Positions 32,596-45,458 are shown, numbered from the stretch's first letter. The stretch: DNA of 64,000 nt from Clitopilus passeckerianus (GCA_944990035.1 CALYLX010000126.1:2108001-2172000); one strand, 5' to 3'. The notes: generated by a model from the letters alone, not told the origin. Numbers and translations are program-made.

Positions 32596-34603
32596 ATGTC
32601 CAGCTCCAGCGGGCTTTACTCTCTTGCTACAATCATCAAACGGTACGCAGACCTCATATGATGATGCCTTTAATCAGTGCTCAGACAAGATTCCAACATC
32701 CATAGGCTTGAAGCCGCCACATCACGTCTTGAAGACATTGCGCAAGTTCAGAGTGGAGGATCTGGCCACCAGAGTCAGCCCTCTATCTCTAGGGGCTCTA
32801 TTTCTGCACCTTCTGGTTCAGCAGCCCCACCGCCTCCACCTCCTCCCCCACCACCTGCACCTGCCGCACCACCGGCTGCCCCTGCTGCTGCTGAAACCCC
32901 GAGGAGTGTTGTTGCATACGACGAGATCGTTATTGATGGCAAACTCAAGCCTTTCGTCGAGCTAACCAAATCATTCGCTGGCCCAACGGTTGTCGAAATC
33001 GTGAGTTATCTACCCTCTAACTGGTCAAACGGAACAGTCTGCCTAAACGAGCTATACCAGGTCGGACTCTTTGAGAAAGAATTTGCTGTTCTCCGCGAGC
33101 TTCTTCATTTGAGCGCATCTTGCCAGAAGCCTGATCAGAAGACCTTCGAGAGTCTGATCAGCAGCTTCCCACCAAGTATCGAGGCTGTCTCACGGGCTAA
33201 GGAGGCTGCCCGGAAGGACAGAGAATGGTTCAACCACAACATCTATGTTAGCGAAGCCGCACCCTGTATTGGATGGGTCGTCCAGGTAATTTATGAATGG
33301 CAGAACCCCAGTCATGCAACCCTGCTGATATGGTCGTGATCTAGCCGAAACCTGGCCCGTATGTGAAGGACCTCAAGGAAGCTGCTGAGTACTACGGAAA
33401 CAAGGTCAAGCAGGAATTCAAATCCAAGTATGTCGACCTCCTCTTACACTTGTGAAATCGTTCATTTTGAGATAAATGATAGGGATACAAAGCATGTGGA
33501 ATGGGTCAACGGCTTCAAATCTGTCTTGGAGGAGCTCCAGAAGTATATCATGGAATACCATACCACTGGACTCGCCTGGAATCCCAAGGTGAATGGCTAT
33601 CACAAAAGAACGCGATCCCATTTCTAATCCAACGCAAGGGAGTCACAGTTGAAGCTTACAAGGCGAGCGGTGGTGGTGCTACTCCCGCTTCCGGGAGCGC
33701 TCCTCCCCCACCACCTCCCCCTCCTCCAGTTACGGCTGCCGCACCTGCGGCTGGCGGTGCTGGTGGCGCAGCTGCCGTCTTCGCTGCAATCAACCGCGGA
33801 GAGGAGGTCACCAAGGGCCTTCGCAAAGTCGACAAGAGCGAAATGACCCACAAGAACCCTGCTCTCCGTGCAGGAAACACTGTTCCTAGTTCTACAAGCC
33901 CGACGCGTAGGCTCTTTCAGGAATATTTTCCTCTTCCTCTCTAACTTGATTTTTTTTCAGCTGGCAAGAAGCCGATCAAACCCACGAAACCCCAGGCCCT
34001 GGCTGGCAAGAAACCATCGAAATTCGCCAGAGAAGGCAACAAGTGGACCATTGTGAGTTACTTCACAGTATTCATTCTCATTAAAGTACTTATAGGCTCC
34101 ATTAGGAATACCATGAGGGTGAAACCCTAACCGTTGATGAGACCGAGCTCAACCAGGCAATCAACATATATGGTTGCAAAAATACCACAGTTGTCATCAA
34201 AGGCAAGGTCAATGCAGTCACTCTTGGTTCGTGCTTCTCCCCGACCATTTGAAAATCCTCAACTTACCTCGGTTTGTCCGCAGCAAACTCGCAGAAGACC
34301 AATGTCCTCGTGGAGTCTGTGGTATCTTCCGTGGCTATCACCAATTCGCCATCCTTCCAGCTTCAGATTACAGGCACCGCACCGATGCTTCAGCTGGATA
34401 ACACTGACGTTGGTCAGGTTTTCCTCTCGAAGGATACTCTTGGCATTGAAATTACCACTGCCAAGTGCAGCTCCATCAACGTCAGCCTAGCTGTTGAAGG
34501 CGAAGAAGAGGGGGTTTTCGAGGAGCAGCCGGTGCCGGATATGCTGCGGACGGTTGTCCAAGACGGCAAGCTTGTCACGACTGTTGTCGAACATGTTGGC
34601 TGA
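32596..34603 (+). CDS. adenylyl cyclase-associated protein (CAP/Srv2)
   Basis: CAP recycles actin monomers and links Ras/adenylyl cyclase signalling to the cytoskeleton. The ATG at 32596 begins MSSSSGLYSLATIIKR. After an intron comes the conserved cyclase-binding heptad motif LEAATSRLEDIA. A polyproline stretch follows, then the helical folded domain: FVELTKSFAGPTVVEI, EFAVLRELLHLSASCQKPDQ, AARKDREWFNHNIYV and YYGNKVKQEFK. A second polyproline block precedes the WH2-like region (GLRKVDKSEMTHKNP). The C-terminal CARP beta-helix domain has EGNKWTI, then INIYGCKNTTVVIKGKVNAV, VVSSVAITNSPSFQLQITG and a final PDMLRTVVQDGKLVTTVVEH. The stop is TGA at 34601-34603. At least eight short introns are present. 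Confidence 0.95.
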
Positions 34604-34946
34604 TCTCACGATAACTGATCTTTTTCCCACTCAACCCTGGTACTAATTTTGAGGAACACTGGATGGTTTATAGTACATAGCCTTTTGCACAATCGAGTAC
34701 CTGTCTGCACAGGAAATCTCAATTTTGGATTCTAAATTAGATATTGCTTGGCTTTATGACGTTGGGCTGTGTGATCAGCGTGATGAAGGAGCAGTGCCGC
34801 CCTGGTGCCGCCTCCAACAATTTCGGCTTCTGGACTCTGGCCCGGATCAATGTCCTGAACGCCTGTTGATATAAAAGTTCAGTGTGCGCTTTGATCATTG
34901 CACCTGTAGACACTCGGCAGTCTCAACGTTACCATTGAATTACTGA
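34604..34946. other. intergenic between CAP and PhoD-like genes
   Basis: About 340 bases: the CAP 3' region and the promoter of the next gene. Nothing else was recognised. Confidence 0.5.
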
Positions 34947-37900
34947 ATGGACGGTGTTCCAGGATGGCATGCACATCGGCGAGCGAAGAAGGTTTGACAA
35001 TCTGGCTCTTAAGACTCGACTATTCTGACGATTCGATTCTAGGAGGCGCAGTATGGCATGGGAAGGACGAGAGACGATGATCAAGACATTGGACCAATGC
35101 AAGAGAACTTTATTGGCGGCTTTCATATTTCAGGGCCGCCGACCCCTGGACCTGAAGTGCCACCGAAGGATGGCATGTACTATCACCCAAGAGAGGCCAC
35201 TCAGACGACCATTTCTACCTCTGAACTCTCGCACATGAGCGCGGTGGACAGATCCCGGATACTGAGAGTTGCACGGATGACTCCCCATTTGCAGGTGGGT
35301 CTTGTTGTATCTGCTCTGTATAAATACTGCTAACGGGGATCTCCATCCAGTTCATGGTCGGCCCACTCTTGAAGTACGTTTCTATATTGCCTTGCACCAA
35401 AGCTTTTGAACTTGAACTACTACAGATACGACACCATTGACGAACGGGGGGTATGGCGCGGCGCTGCTCTCGTTGTCACGGCTGACTCTGGTTCAATCTA
35501 CGATCCTCATCCAATGCTCACTTACGAATGGGACCCTGATAAGAGCACCCATCCTTCGCTTCCTATGCCACAAACTTCAGCAGATCTAGGGCCCCATCCT
35601 GCCGATCCTCATTCCACAATCATGCCTGCACAAAATCCAGACGCCATTCGAATCCAGAATGATGGAATGCCCACGAGTCCGACGGTACATCGACAAGTAA
35701 TTCCCGGCCAGGAGATTTATGTCTATGCAGGGCAAGGAGGGTATGTACAATCTCTTGCACTGCTTCGTTGATGTCGCTAATTCCGCTCGACACTATCGCG
35801 TAGAACGTTCACATTTTGGCGATTCTTCATTGAAGTTCCCCTGGGAGCCCACGAGATGGCTGTCAAGTATAGCATTAACTCCGGACAGCAGCTAGAGTTC
35901 TTCGTCCCTGGACGAGATCAGAATATGCGATGGGCCGCACACTCGGTATGTGTTTCGTCTTGCCTTCCCTGCTTCGAGTTCTCACCCGTTTTCATCAGTG
36001 TAACGGTTTCTCGGCTGGTGTCAATCCAGATGATTTCAGAGGTCCCGGCTTCAAGTCAGGATACGATCCGGTATGGGTAGATCTGCTAGCTAAACATGCT
36101 CAGAAGCCATTCCATGCACTAGTTGGAGGGGGTGATCAACTATACTGCGATAGGTCTGAGGGCATTTATACTATTCGCCGTACTCGAACTGACTTTCCAC
36201 AGTTTGATGCGAGAAACAGAATTACAAGATTGGGGCAAGGCAAAGCCGGAAGACAGGAAGTCATGGCGGTTGTCGGAAGAACTGAGGCTGACGATCGACC
36301 GTTTCTTCTTCAATCACTATTGCCAGTCCTTCCGAAGAGGTGCCTTTGCAAGAGCAAATTGTTCGATGTAAGCTACCGTACTCTTGAATTTTCGGGCTTT
36401 GATTGAACTCCTTTGTAGACCGATGTTGAATATGTGCGGTATGATTAAATTTCTTCCCCGCATGAGTGGTTCAAGGCTGATAGAGGACCATCCTGGATAT
36501 AGACGATCACGGTGAGTAAACGCATGCTCGTATATACGCACCTGAAAGCTAAATGTACCTACAGATCTAGTAAGCTACTGAATCAGTCGATAATTCAAGC
36601 TGCTAACAGCGCTCTGGACTAGATCGATGGTTTTGGAAGCTGTCAGTGGCTCCTCACGTAAACTCTGAAATATCTAGCCTAATACTCTCGTCAGATCCGG
36701 ATGACTTGCAACGTGCTCCGGTCTTCCAAGCGTGAGCCAACTTCACATTGAAGACGATCCCACTCTCACCTCTTGACAGAATAGGAGCTAGAGGATATTT
36801 CTTCTTCCTTCTTTTCCAGTGTTTTATCAATCGTCAGTCTCCTCTGACATGCAGAATGTCGGATAATTCTGATATATGGGTTCAGCCGATGTCGATGGAC
36901 ATTCAGACGAGCCTGGGCATCATGTTTACAAATCTGCAGTCATTGGTGATAATGGTCCTTATGTTCGGGCTCGCTCACACTCCTTCCTGACATCTCTGGG
37001 ACCAAACTGCGCAATGTTGCTTCTGGATTGCAGGTACGATCGAACAAAAGCCGCATAGAGCCAAGTATTGACCCAATCCATACAACAACAGAGCAGAACG
37101 CAAGAAGGATCAGGTCTGCAGCCCGTACCAATATAAGAAGGTGTTTGACCGGCTCTCCTGGCTCTCCCCTGGGGTTGAGCATCTGGTCGTTCAAATCGGT
37201 GAGCTGACATGATATGAAGTTGACAAAAATGCTTATCCTTCTTGTACCGTAGGTATCCCGATTGCATATCCAAGGATGGTTTTCCTCGAAACAGCCCTTG
37301 AATCCAAGTTGAACCCTCTCGTCGCCTTGGGAAAATCTGGATCGATGGGCTTGTCTGGCTTTGTTAACAAGTTCAATGCTGATGCTGAGCTACTTGATGA
37401 TCTCGTGCGTTGGTCTCTCAGAAACTATGCTGATTCTTAAGAATTCATCCTACACTTGGTAGAATGACCACTGGACAGCACGGAGCCACAAGGTAGGTTT
37501 TTGTCACCTAACTCGCTTATGGAAAGCTCACTCATCCTCTCTTGATAGAAAGAGCGCAATTGGTTTGTCGAGGAACTGCAGAAGTTAGCCCTCGCACACA
37601 AACTTCGAATCTCTTTTGTATCGGGTGACGTCCACTGTGCTGCAGTGGGCATATTCAAGACTTTGAAGATCAAAAACAAGCCTGAAATACCATCCAATAA
37701 CGATCACCGATACATGCTCAACATTACCACCAGTTCGTTGACTTCTTTTGTGATTGCAGCTATTATGCTAACACCGTTTTTCATCAGGCGCCATAGTCAA
37801 CACGCCTCCGTGGGTTTCACGAAAAATATCCCGAAATGTAGAGTGCTTCTGACGACATCTTTCTGAGTAGACCAAACCCAGTCATAACCCTGGTATCGTC

Positions 37901-38270
37901 ACTGGCCACGAAAGTACATAAGACAATGCACAGCATTGAAACTGACGAGACCATGGTATGGCACATGCAACCGACAAAACATCTGTTCATGGACTAACAT
38001 GATCTATTTAGATGGCAATATTTGATAAGGAACCCAACGGAAGCGCTCGGAAGCAGAAGTATATTATGGGGCGTAGGAATTGGTGTCAAGGCTATTGGGA
38101 TGAGCTCACCGGAGAACTCGTGTTTGACATCCGCGTCGAGAAAGAGAAGGGCATTGGAGAGACAGAAGGGTACGTATCCTATCTCTTAGCTGGACTAGGT
38201 ACTGAGAGGGTTTTTCAGGTACATTGCCAGGACGCCTCCTCCCGTATGGCAAAGAGGTGCCTTCCACTAA
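34947..38270 (+). CDS. PhoD-like metallophosphatase (fungal PhoD_2 type)
   Basis: This large multi-exon gene starts at the ATG at 34947 (MDGVPGWHAHRRAKK). N-terminal exons encode QENFIGGFHISGPPTPGPEV and MTPHLQFMVGPLLKYDTIDE, the all-beta fungal extension. The phosphatase core shows the PhoD metal motifs in order: HALVGGGDQLYCD, MCDDHDLIDGFGSYPD and ISFVSGDVHCAAVG. Between them are LGPNCAMLLLDCRAERKKDQ and VEHLVVQIGIPIAYPRM. The C-terminus includes MGRRNWCQGYWDELTGELVF and, across the last intron (derived here), EGYIARTPPPVWQRGAFH, with the stop at 38268-38270. PhoD enzymes are Ca/Fe-dependent phosphodiesterases or phosphatases. Fungal members lack a clear signal peptide and their substrate is not known. 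Confidence 0.87.
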
Positions 38271-38487
38271 CGTATTTCATCTTTATATATTTCCCAAACG
38301 CGCATATACCCCGTTACGCCCTTCCCAAATAACTGACTGCTATAACCTGGTTTTTATTCGTATAATATGATGGTGTACATATGTTTAAACTATCTGACAC
38401 ATAATACCATTATTCGCCATCGCCCGCGGCGTGCGTTAACCTAAAACCCTAAGATGTAAGTAGAAATGTGTACTTATTTCATGTAAA

Positions 38488-40283
38488 CTATGCATTTTTC
38501 AGCAGCTTTTTCGGCCAGAGGAGGGTCAAAAAGAAAAGATATAAAATTGCAGCCACGATAACACCTCCGACACCGCCAATCCATAATGGGAGAACCCGTG
38601 GAGCATACCAAACCACGAAAGCCCGCTTGCCGAGTGAAAACCAGCTGCTTGAACAAAAACAGTTGGAGGTCACTCTACCGATCTGGAGGATGTTCCCCGT
38701 AACAAGTAGGACCGCGTTGATGTATGCTAGTCCTTTTCCCGTCACGCGAAACAAGCTTGCCAGTATGGAGGGGTATTCAGGCCTGACTTCGGCTGTGGCA
38801 TGTCGATGGGCTATGGCACTCGACGAAACGACAAGGACGCTTGATAAAGTGGCTAGGAAGCCATAGACCAGAGCGCTCAGAGATTTACAGCCAAGCCCTG
38901 GCGGGTTTTTAGCACCTCGACGAGTCTCAATGATTAAAATACTCACCTCGTGTGTATGTCAGGTAATTCATGAGAAAGGCTGGACCTGTGGTCCCCAATT
39001 GCAGAAACAAAGCCGACAGTGCTGCTACGCCCGTGCGCTTGAGTTGGCCGGGGCTCCATCTAGAGACCTTCACGTCCCAACCTTTTTGCACAAACTCTTC
39101 GAATTCCTGGACCACCCCAGCTGGGATGGATATCGAGAGCGAAAATTGCGATGCGCCTGCAGCAGCATTCTTGACGTTTTGTTCGGCTAGTAGCATTTGC
39201 CTCGATAGCACGCTATCGGCTTGTGCAAAGAATTCGACCAGTTGGGACCACGCATAGACTCGGCTGTGATTGTGGATGGGGGAGGCGGATTCGGTATGCC
39301 AGGTAAATTTCCGCTTTTTATATGCCACTTCAAACAAAGGGTCAAGATTCTCTGCCGGTTGGATCTGGCCATCGGAGTTCGCGATCTGTGATCTAGTGTG
39401 GGCCAATGAAATGGCGGAATGAAGTCTCTTCACGTTGGTCCTTGGGCTGAGCCTCATCCAAATCAGGATCACCGGCAGCAGCCAGAACCATAAGGCACCG
39501 ATGCTCTGTCCGCCGGACGACAGAGTTGGCCAGTAACTATCTTCGAAGGAATCGGCGACCGTTATGGCATATGCCACAATTACCCATACGAGGGAGAACT
39601 TGGTGTACGTGGTCCACATGTCAGAATGAGTATATTCCATCCACGAGACCAGCATTTTCCAGAATTCATGGTTGGATGGGAGTGCCAATGACGATGCCAA
39701 CAAACGAACATCAGTGTTTATGTTGAATGGAACGTTCTGCATGTCCGCTAAAACGCGGACGAGGTACTGGGTATGCGGGAGGGTGGATTGGGCGAATCGA
39801 TCGACCACCCAACGATTGTTGAGAATGGTCAATGTCTGGGTATATGCTGTTAAAGCCGGCGATCCGACCATGAGCAACATTGATTGCGCATTCTCGAGAT
39901 TGCTGGCGTTGGTGTCGAATGGTAACTGGGAAACAAGTGCGAGCCATGGTAATTCCCAAGTGCCAAATTGTGTAAGTGAGTCCATCCATTGTGATTCGAG
40001 GTAGTTGGTGTCACAAAACTCCCGGCACGTCTTCAAAGAGACGGCGGTCGCTTCCGTTAAGTTGAGTACGGGCTTCCCATTGAGATCGAGTCCGAGCCCA
40101 GGACCGTAGAGGCCTCGACGTAATTCAGAGAGGCATACATCATCGGTTTTAGCAGCGTTTACATCCTGGTCTAGTTGTGCCAACAGACAGAGCACTGTAG
40201 TACGTTAGTACGGCGTCGAAGAGTGGAACAGAGTCCGACTTACAGCAAAGCAAGTGAAAGTGGCGAAAGCCTCGAGGTCGCAT
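38488..40283 (-). CDS. polytopic membrane protein with signal peptide, unknown function
   Basis: I do not recognise this family. Exon 1 (start complement 40281-40283, derived here) joins across a short intron to give a basic start and a Leu/Cys-rich hydrophobic core (FRHFHLLCLLCLLAQ), a likely signal peptide. A large extracytosolic-looking domain follows, with Cys pairs (VCLSEL; TCREFCDTNYLE) and several Asn-x-Ser/Thr sites. Then come about six hydrophobic segments: FSLVWVIVAYAITVADSF; LWFWLLPVILIWM; a pair around GVAALSALFLQLGTTGPAFL; LVYGFLATLSSVLVV; a stretch near INAVLLVTGNIL; and IGGVGGVIVAAILYLFFLTL at the C-terminus. A soluble domain lies between the second and third (about residues 240-340). 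A 3'-proximal intron was inferred to join TYTR to GLGCKSLSAL. It converges with the PhoD-like gene. Confidence 0.72.
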
Positions 40284-40993
40284 GCCTGCAACTTTTCGAC
40301 AGAGAGAGAAAACCTATTGCGACTAGCTCATTCCCAGAGGACATGAATATATAGATTGTTCGTGTCGTCAACGCCCTGAACATGCTGTGTGAGGGGTAAA
40401 TGAGATGTATAGGGCGCTGTCTGACAAGCACCATTCTCGTCTAGAGCGGACGTAGGGTGATGGTGGCGGTACGAATGTCCCTCGAATGTCCCTCATCCAG
40501 GCCGCGTCTGCACTAATTCGTCCCAGATATAAAAGCAAGCAGGCGCTCGTGAGAAAATAACCGTTGGATAGACACGGAATAACGACCAGTGAGGCAGAGA
40601 GAGGTCAAGTTGGCGTCAAGTTGGGCAGTGTGCAATAAGTTCTAGCCCTGTGACTCAGTTCATTTCAGACTGGGACTGACAAGAGCATGAGAGAGTTCGC
40701 CCATTCGAGCCACGTTGAGCAAAATGTGGTATCCAGGCGACAACTTCAACGCGTAAAGCTCAAAAGGGAGCTAGAGTCGGTGTATGTCACCAGCGATGAT
40801 AGTAGTATGAAACCAAGACTGTGCAACGTGTGCACTCAACCGGCCTGATGGGGTGGTATTCCCGACGAGGCAAACACCAAGGCATGCGGCTCAAAATTCG
40901 GAATCTCGTTCTATGAGCGGTATCAATGTGAGTTCGAGCCACCGAAACACATAAACTACACCTCTAGATACAATTACGCGTCGATATGACTCC
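40284..40993. other. intergenic between the membrane-protein gene and Bre2
   Basis: About 700 bases without a gene. Two small direct repeats are visible: GAATGTCCCTC twice in tandem near 40471-40492, and GTCAAGTTGG-like units near 40605-40625. They carry no clear function. Confidence 0.45.
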
Positions 40994-43067
40994 TTACTCG
41001 GGGGATGACCGAGAATTGTCAACGCTCGCCTCCACGATCGGCGTCGCAACACTACTAGCAGCGACCCCCTCCTCTTCTGGCCCTTCCTCTTCCTCCTCAG
41101 GCTCAGCCTCCATCTCAACATCCTGCTCCTGCTCTTGATTGTCCGTGTTATACCCGCTCATCCCACCCTGAATCTCAGATCCAAATGTCGGCGCTGGTGA
41201 ATTATAATGACTATTATAATCCACCGAAACCTGGTCCTCTGCCTGGTCTCTCATTCCAATGCCAATGCCAAGGCCAACATCAACATATGCAGAAGGATCG
41301 TATGTCGTGCCATGCCTTAAGGGGCTTGGACTCGGATGTCCAAATGGTATCGTTGGTGTATAGGAGCCTGGTGTGTGCGAAGTCCTAGCTTCATCCGAGT
41401 CCGAAACGGGAGTTGACCTTCCTCCAGTAGGTAGCTCGGGTGTGGTATTCAAAGCAGCCAGCTTGGCACGTTTCCTCGCGGCAGCTTGTTCCCTCTTCCT
41501 CGCCCTCTCCGCTTTCTTGGCAGCCTCGGCCTTTTCCGCAGCTGCATACTTTGCGTTTTCCTCTTTTCCTTCTCGTTCATCCAACTCGTCTAGATCCCAT
41601 TGCTCCTTCATGAACTCGGCGTATCGTTCACAGGCTGGTCTCCAGGTCCTTTCCTGCGATTCAGATTTAGTGCCATCGAGGTAGGCATCGATATCCGGAG
41701 GCGGAGTAAATTCAAAATCGGGCCCTGGGTTTAGTCGAACATCGGCGTAGTTGAATAGGGAGATGAATGGGTAATATCCCAGTGTACCATCGTTGAACGG
41801 ATTTTCTCGATGTTCTTTGACTCCTTCTCGTGCTCGCTTCTTCTCCTTTCCCTTTCTCGATACGTCTGTCTGCCGGAGTTGGAGATAGTCGTATATGTCT
41901 GAAAACGCTGTCCCCTGACATTCTCCATTTACGAAGAAGGCTATCCTTGAGCCTGGGAGGATGGGTATAGGTCGAAGTTGGGGTTGGTTCGACTTGGCGG
42001 AATTCGAGGGAGCACCGCGCTCGGGAAGGGGTCCTGCACCAGATTTTTTGGGTGCAGAAGGAACAGATGCGGAGTTGTTGGATTTAGCGGAGAAGTCCAT
42101 GAAGGCAATCATCTCTTTTGACTGGGGATATTCGAGCATCTCGAATACTTCTTGACCTTTCAAGTCGATGGGAATACGTTCCCTTTTGACATGGGCAGGG
42201 TCTAGTGGATCCGACTTGTTTGCGATGCGTTTGGGTGGTAACGAAATGTACAAGCCAATGACATCCCCGGAGCCAAAAGCACGGCCGTAAGGCCGTGGCC
42301 TTGATAAAGTGACTTTGTCTCCGGTTTTATCTCTATAGCCATAGCTGTAGCCATCAAGACCGACGGGACCATTGAGAGGGGCTTCTCGTCTCGCCCAGCC
42401 GACCCGGACATGGCTGCCCTCACATCTTCCATCAGCGACATGCTCTCCACCACCATGCAGAACCTTTATTTCGAGATACCAGTTTCCTTCAACAAAGGGT
42501 GCATTACACCGTGCACTCCTAAAGCCGAGGCCACCGCGAAGCCCTAGGCCATCTTTAGTGACGTTAAGGAAAGGGCTCCGGTCCTCCCAGCTGAACCGGT
42601 AACTGCAAGGATTGCTTTCTATCGTTCTGCATGGTTGATAGTGACCTGGAGGGTTGATTCCAGCTGGTAGATACCGGAAGCCAAGCCGGTTTGGAGCTAT
42701 GAGATCGGTTTTGAAGTATTCTGTACTGTCTGGAGCCGGTACGAATATTGGGCCTCTGGAGACGGTTAGGATTGGGCGAGACGAGAGGTCCGCGCGTGAT
42801 GATATGAGTCTACACGTTGTCCTTAGCTTTAGTTTGCTGTAGTTCATTTAAACCGATTACTCACGCAGTAGGATCGCCATTTGTGCTCCCTGGGTCTGAC
42901 GGTGCAGGCGACGCTGCATGTGCTGGTGGCTTCTTCCTTTTTCTGCTGTTTGCAGCAGGTTGAGACGTGTTCGGCTGCGGTGTCGTGGCTGACACTGACG
43001 GTGAGCGACCAGAATTGTCGTCTACATCATGTTCTTGAGGAGGAGGAGAGGAACCTTCAGCCAGCAT
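40994..43067 (-). CDS. BRE2: COMPASS subunit Bre2 / Ash2-like SPRY protein
   Basis: This is the SPRY subunit of the Set1/COMPASS histone H3K4 methyltransferase. Exon 1 (start complement 43065-43067) encodes a charged, disordered N-terminus containing NSRKRKKPPAHAA. Exon 2 carries the SPRY domain: FVPAPDSTEYFKTDLIAPNR, LGFRYLPAGINPPGHY, RSPFLNVTKDGLGLRGGLGF, SARCNAPFVEGNWYLEIKVL, SHVRVGWARREAPLNGPVGL, DGYSYGYRDKTGDKV and FGSGDVIGLYISLP. These match the Ash2L/Bre2 signature (VRVGW, GYSYG and the G-DVIG motif). A long insert with an Ala/Lys-rich segment and an acidic C-terminal tail follow. No PHD finger is encoded here, as is usual for Bre2. The gene is divergent from the E2 gene, 150 bases away. 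Confidence 0.9.
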
Positions 43068-43217
43068 GATCAGTCGACAAATGAAAAGGCAGCTTCAGCG
43101 GCAGAGGTGCGCTAGATTTCCCAAAGGGGATACGCCTCTTGGTCACAGCGACCTCACCAGTTGGCGCGACTTCAACAGCCCCTTGACACTTGACTCCGAC
43201 CACCCAAGATCCACGAT

Positions 43218-44193
43218 ATGTCCAGCGCAACAGCATTACGGTGAGTCTTCATTAAATGTTAAACTTACTCGAGGTGCTCATGGACCAACAGTCGAATCCA
43301 AAAGGTGGGTAACATGTGCCGAAATGAAGGACGATTACGTCTAACTACAGCCTCCGTACGAACCTGTAGGAAATAAGGGATCTTCATACAAACCCGCTAG
43401 ACGTGTGTGGCAAGCCTTGTCATTCCTTTTTGCGATTTACAAATCCGACTAGGGCCTGGAGGCGGAACCAAAGGACGATAATCTATTTGAATGGAAATGC
43501 ACGCTGAAAGCAGCTGTGAGTCGCCGCAGTACATTTCCATCGATCCATATCGATTGACTTTATAATCGAACGTTCATCAATCTAGTCCGATTCGCCATAC
43601 AGAGGCGGAACATTCCACTTCAACCTGACTTTACCTCCGAACTTCCCTTTCAAAGCCCCAACAGTACGTTTGCTCCATAGATCTAATCTACCCGAAGAAG
43701 CCGTTATCCTCAACTCGTTCTGCGATTGTCAAGGTCACTTTCACGACGAAGATATACCATCCCGGAATCAATGAGGAGGGCGCAATCTGTGTCCCCGTCC
43801 TCAGAGATGACGTATGTTCTGCTAACCTCACGCTGCAAACCCTTAACTGATCGTGTGCTTGACAGTGGAAGCCAACAGTGACACTGGGCTCAGGTGATCA
43901 AGTCCATTGCCAGTTCAGTGTTGAAATGCTGAGATCTTGTCGAATAGTTCTCGCAATCATCCAGGAGAAGGTGAACAACCCCAGCCCGGATGATCCTTTT
44001 GAACCAGATATTGCTGCGGTAAGGTCTTCTCTTGATCTCGTCACGCGGGCACTGACTGATCTACCGTAACTAGCTCCTAAAGAACGACAAGAGCAAGTTT
44101 ATGTCTACAGCAAAGGAATGGACGAAGAAGTAAGTGCTTGCTGCTTCCCTGTCAATCCACTTTAACCGATCCTGTCAAAGGTATGCTACCTAA
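43218..44193 (+). CDS. ubiquitin-conjugating enzyme E2, class I
   Basis: The model derived here starts at the ATG at 43218 and has very small first exons: 43218-43240 (23 nt), 43292-43304 (13 nt), 43370-43402 (33 nt) and 43453-43515 (63 nt). Together they encode MSSATALRRIQKEIRDLHTN, then the UBC core. The core has EAEPKDDNLFEWKCTLKAA, SDSPYRGGTFHFNLTLPPNF, PFKAPTVTFTTKIYHPGI, the active-site region NEEGAICVPVLRDDWKPTV, then VLAIIQEKVNNPSPDDPFEP and KFMSTAKEWTKKYAT. The stop is TAA at 44191-44193. The Cys in GAICVPV is the catalytic residue. The usual HPN motif reads HPG. E2 enzymes pass ubiquitin or a relative from E1 to E3; the exact modifier is not settled from sequence. Confidence 0.9.
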
Positions 44194-45458
44194 TAGGATG
44201 AGATGAATTCTATATATCCGATCCAATGTACTTTATTGCACCCATAAACGCCGGCATTTCTGCCTACTCGGAACCAAAAGTCAGATAATCTTCCTTGCAA
44301 GAATCAAAAACCCATATGGAAAGCACCACTAGATGCTCAAGAGCTGTCGCTTTACCATTCATCCTGTCGCACCGATTCGGGATTATCCAGCTCACGTCCG
44401 CCGAGAAACCTTCACTTGGTTAGATTATCTATCAGCCTTTCGGAGGCCAAAGCCACAGACGCCATTTAAGCATCTCGATGAGAGCAACATGGGACCCCAG
44501 ATAATTCCGGATGAAATTTCTGCTCGATCTCTGCGTGAACAGGTGACAGTTCCACAAGGCTAATATTGAAAGGACACACAGAAGTACCTGAATCTACCTG
44601 TCACCGTCTTTGAGGATTCTTTTGAAGGTGATATCCCCTTGGACGTGGTAGTTCTTGCAGTGGTGTGAAGCTTCGTGTGATCCTCTCGCTTGCTAATTTG
44701 CCGGGGGTATCTGAAAGGCTGCCAATGTGCCTTTCGCTACGTACAGGCTGTTCAGTTTCTGCGATAGCCAGGGATGAAATCTGATTTTTCTCTGGGCTTT
44801 CAATTGTTTTCTGCACTTTGAAGGCAAATGGGGATGTCGGCAATGTTTATGATTGTTAGGCCATTGACGAAAATGGCGGAACCAATTGTAGCAACAGCCT
44901 CAACGACCCATTACACAGTGTCCGAACCTGTTTGGCCGCTGCTCTCGCACCTCAAGAGACCGCTATCAACGACGAACAAGGCTCTTACATGACCGTTTGA
45001 CTCATCCGAGGCTGCCAGGCTGAGCCAACCCTGCAATCATCTTCAACCCCAATCAAGTCTATCAGCCTCGTGTTTACCACGTTGTCTCCTTCCAAAGTGG
45101 CACTGCGTCTTGAATTCTAACTGACCCAACGTGTATAAAGCAAGGAGAACCGGCGTCCGAAAATGCATCGATTCCGGTACGTCAAGCCATTGTTATTATC
45201 TCCTGCAGGATCATGTGTCTGAGCGTCACGCTTTTCCGTATTCTGCAGTAAGAGGTCAGAAACAGGGCAGAACGGACAAGGGCCATTTGCAAGCCCGTCA
45301 CAGAATTCGAGCGCAAGTGAAGCTGAGGTTATAGAACAAGAAGAAGACGCCCAATTTGACCTTCCAAGCGACTTCCGAACGTCCCTGATCTTACCTGAGT
45401 AGGGCTCCATTATTTTTCTTATATATACCTGCAATTCGGCTCACGCTTTCATACGCAG
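44194..45458. other. intergenic, may contain first exon(s) of the serine-rich gene
   Basis: About 1.26 kb. A plus-strand ATG near 44872 opens MAEPIVATASTTHYTVSEPV and runs for 39 codons. It could be an upstream exon of the next gene, but no splice join was proven. Another short frame at 44333-44563 has no domain. No RNA gene was recognised. Confidence 0.35.

Noticed and set aside
32775..32969. Gly-rich minus-strand open frame in the CAP gene
   Set aside because: It is the complement of the CAP polyproline stretch.
40471..40492. Tandem 11-mer GAATGTCCCTC
   Set aside because: Only two units with no further extension; too short to call a functional repeat or array.
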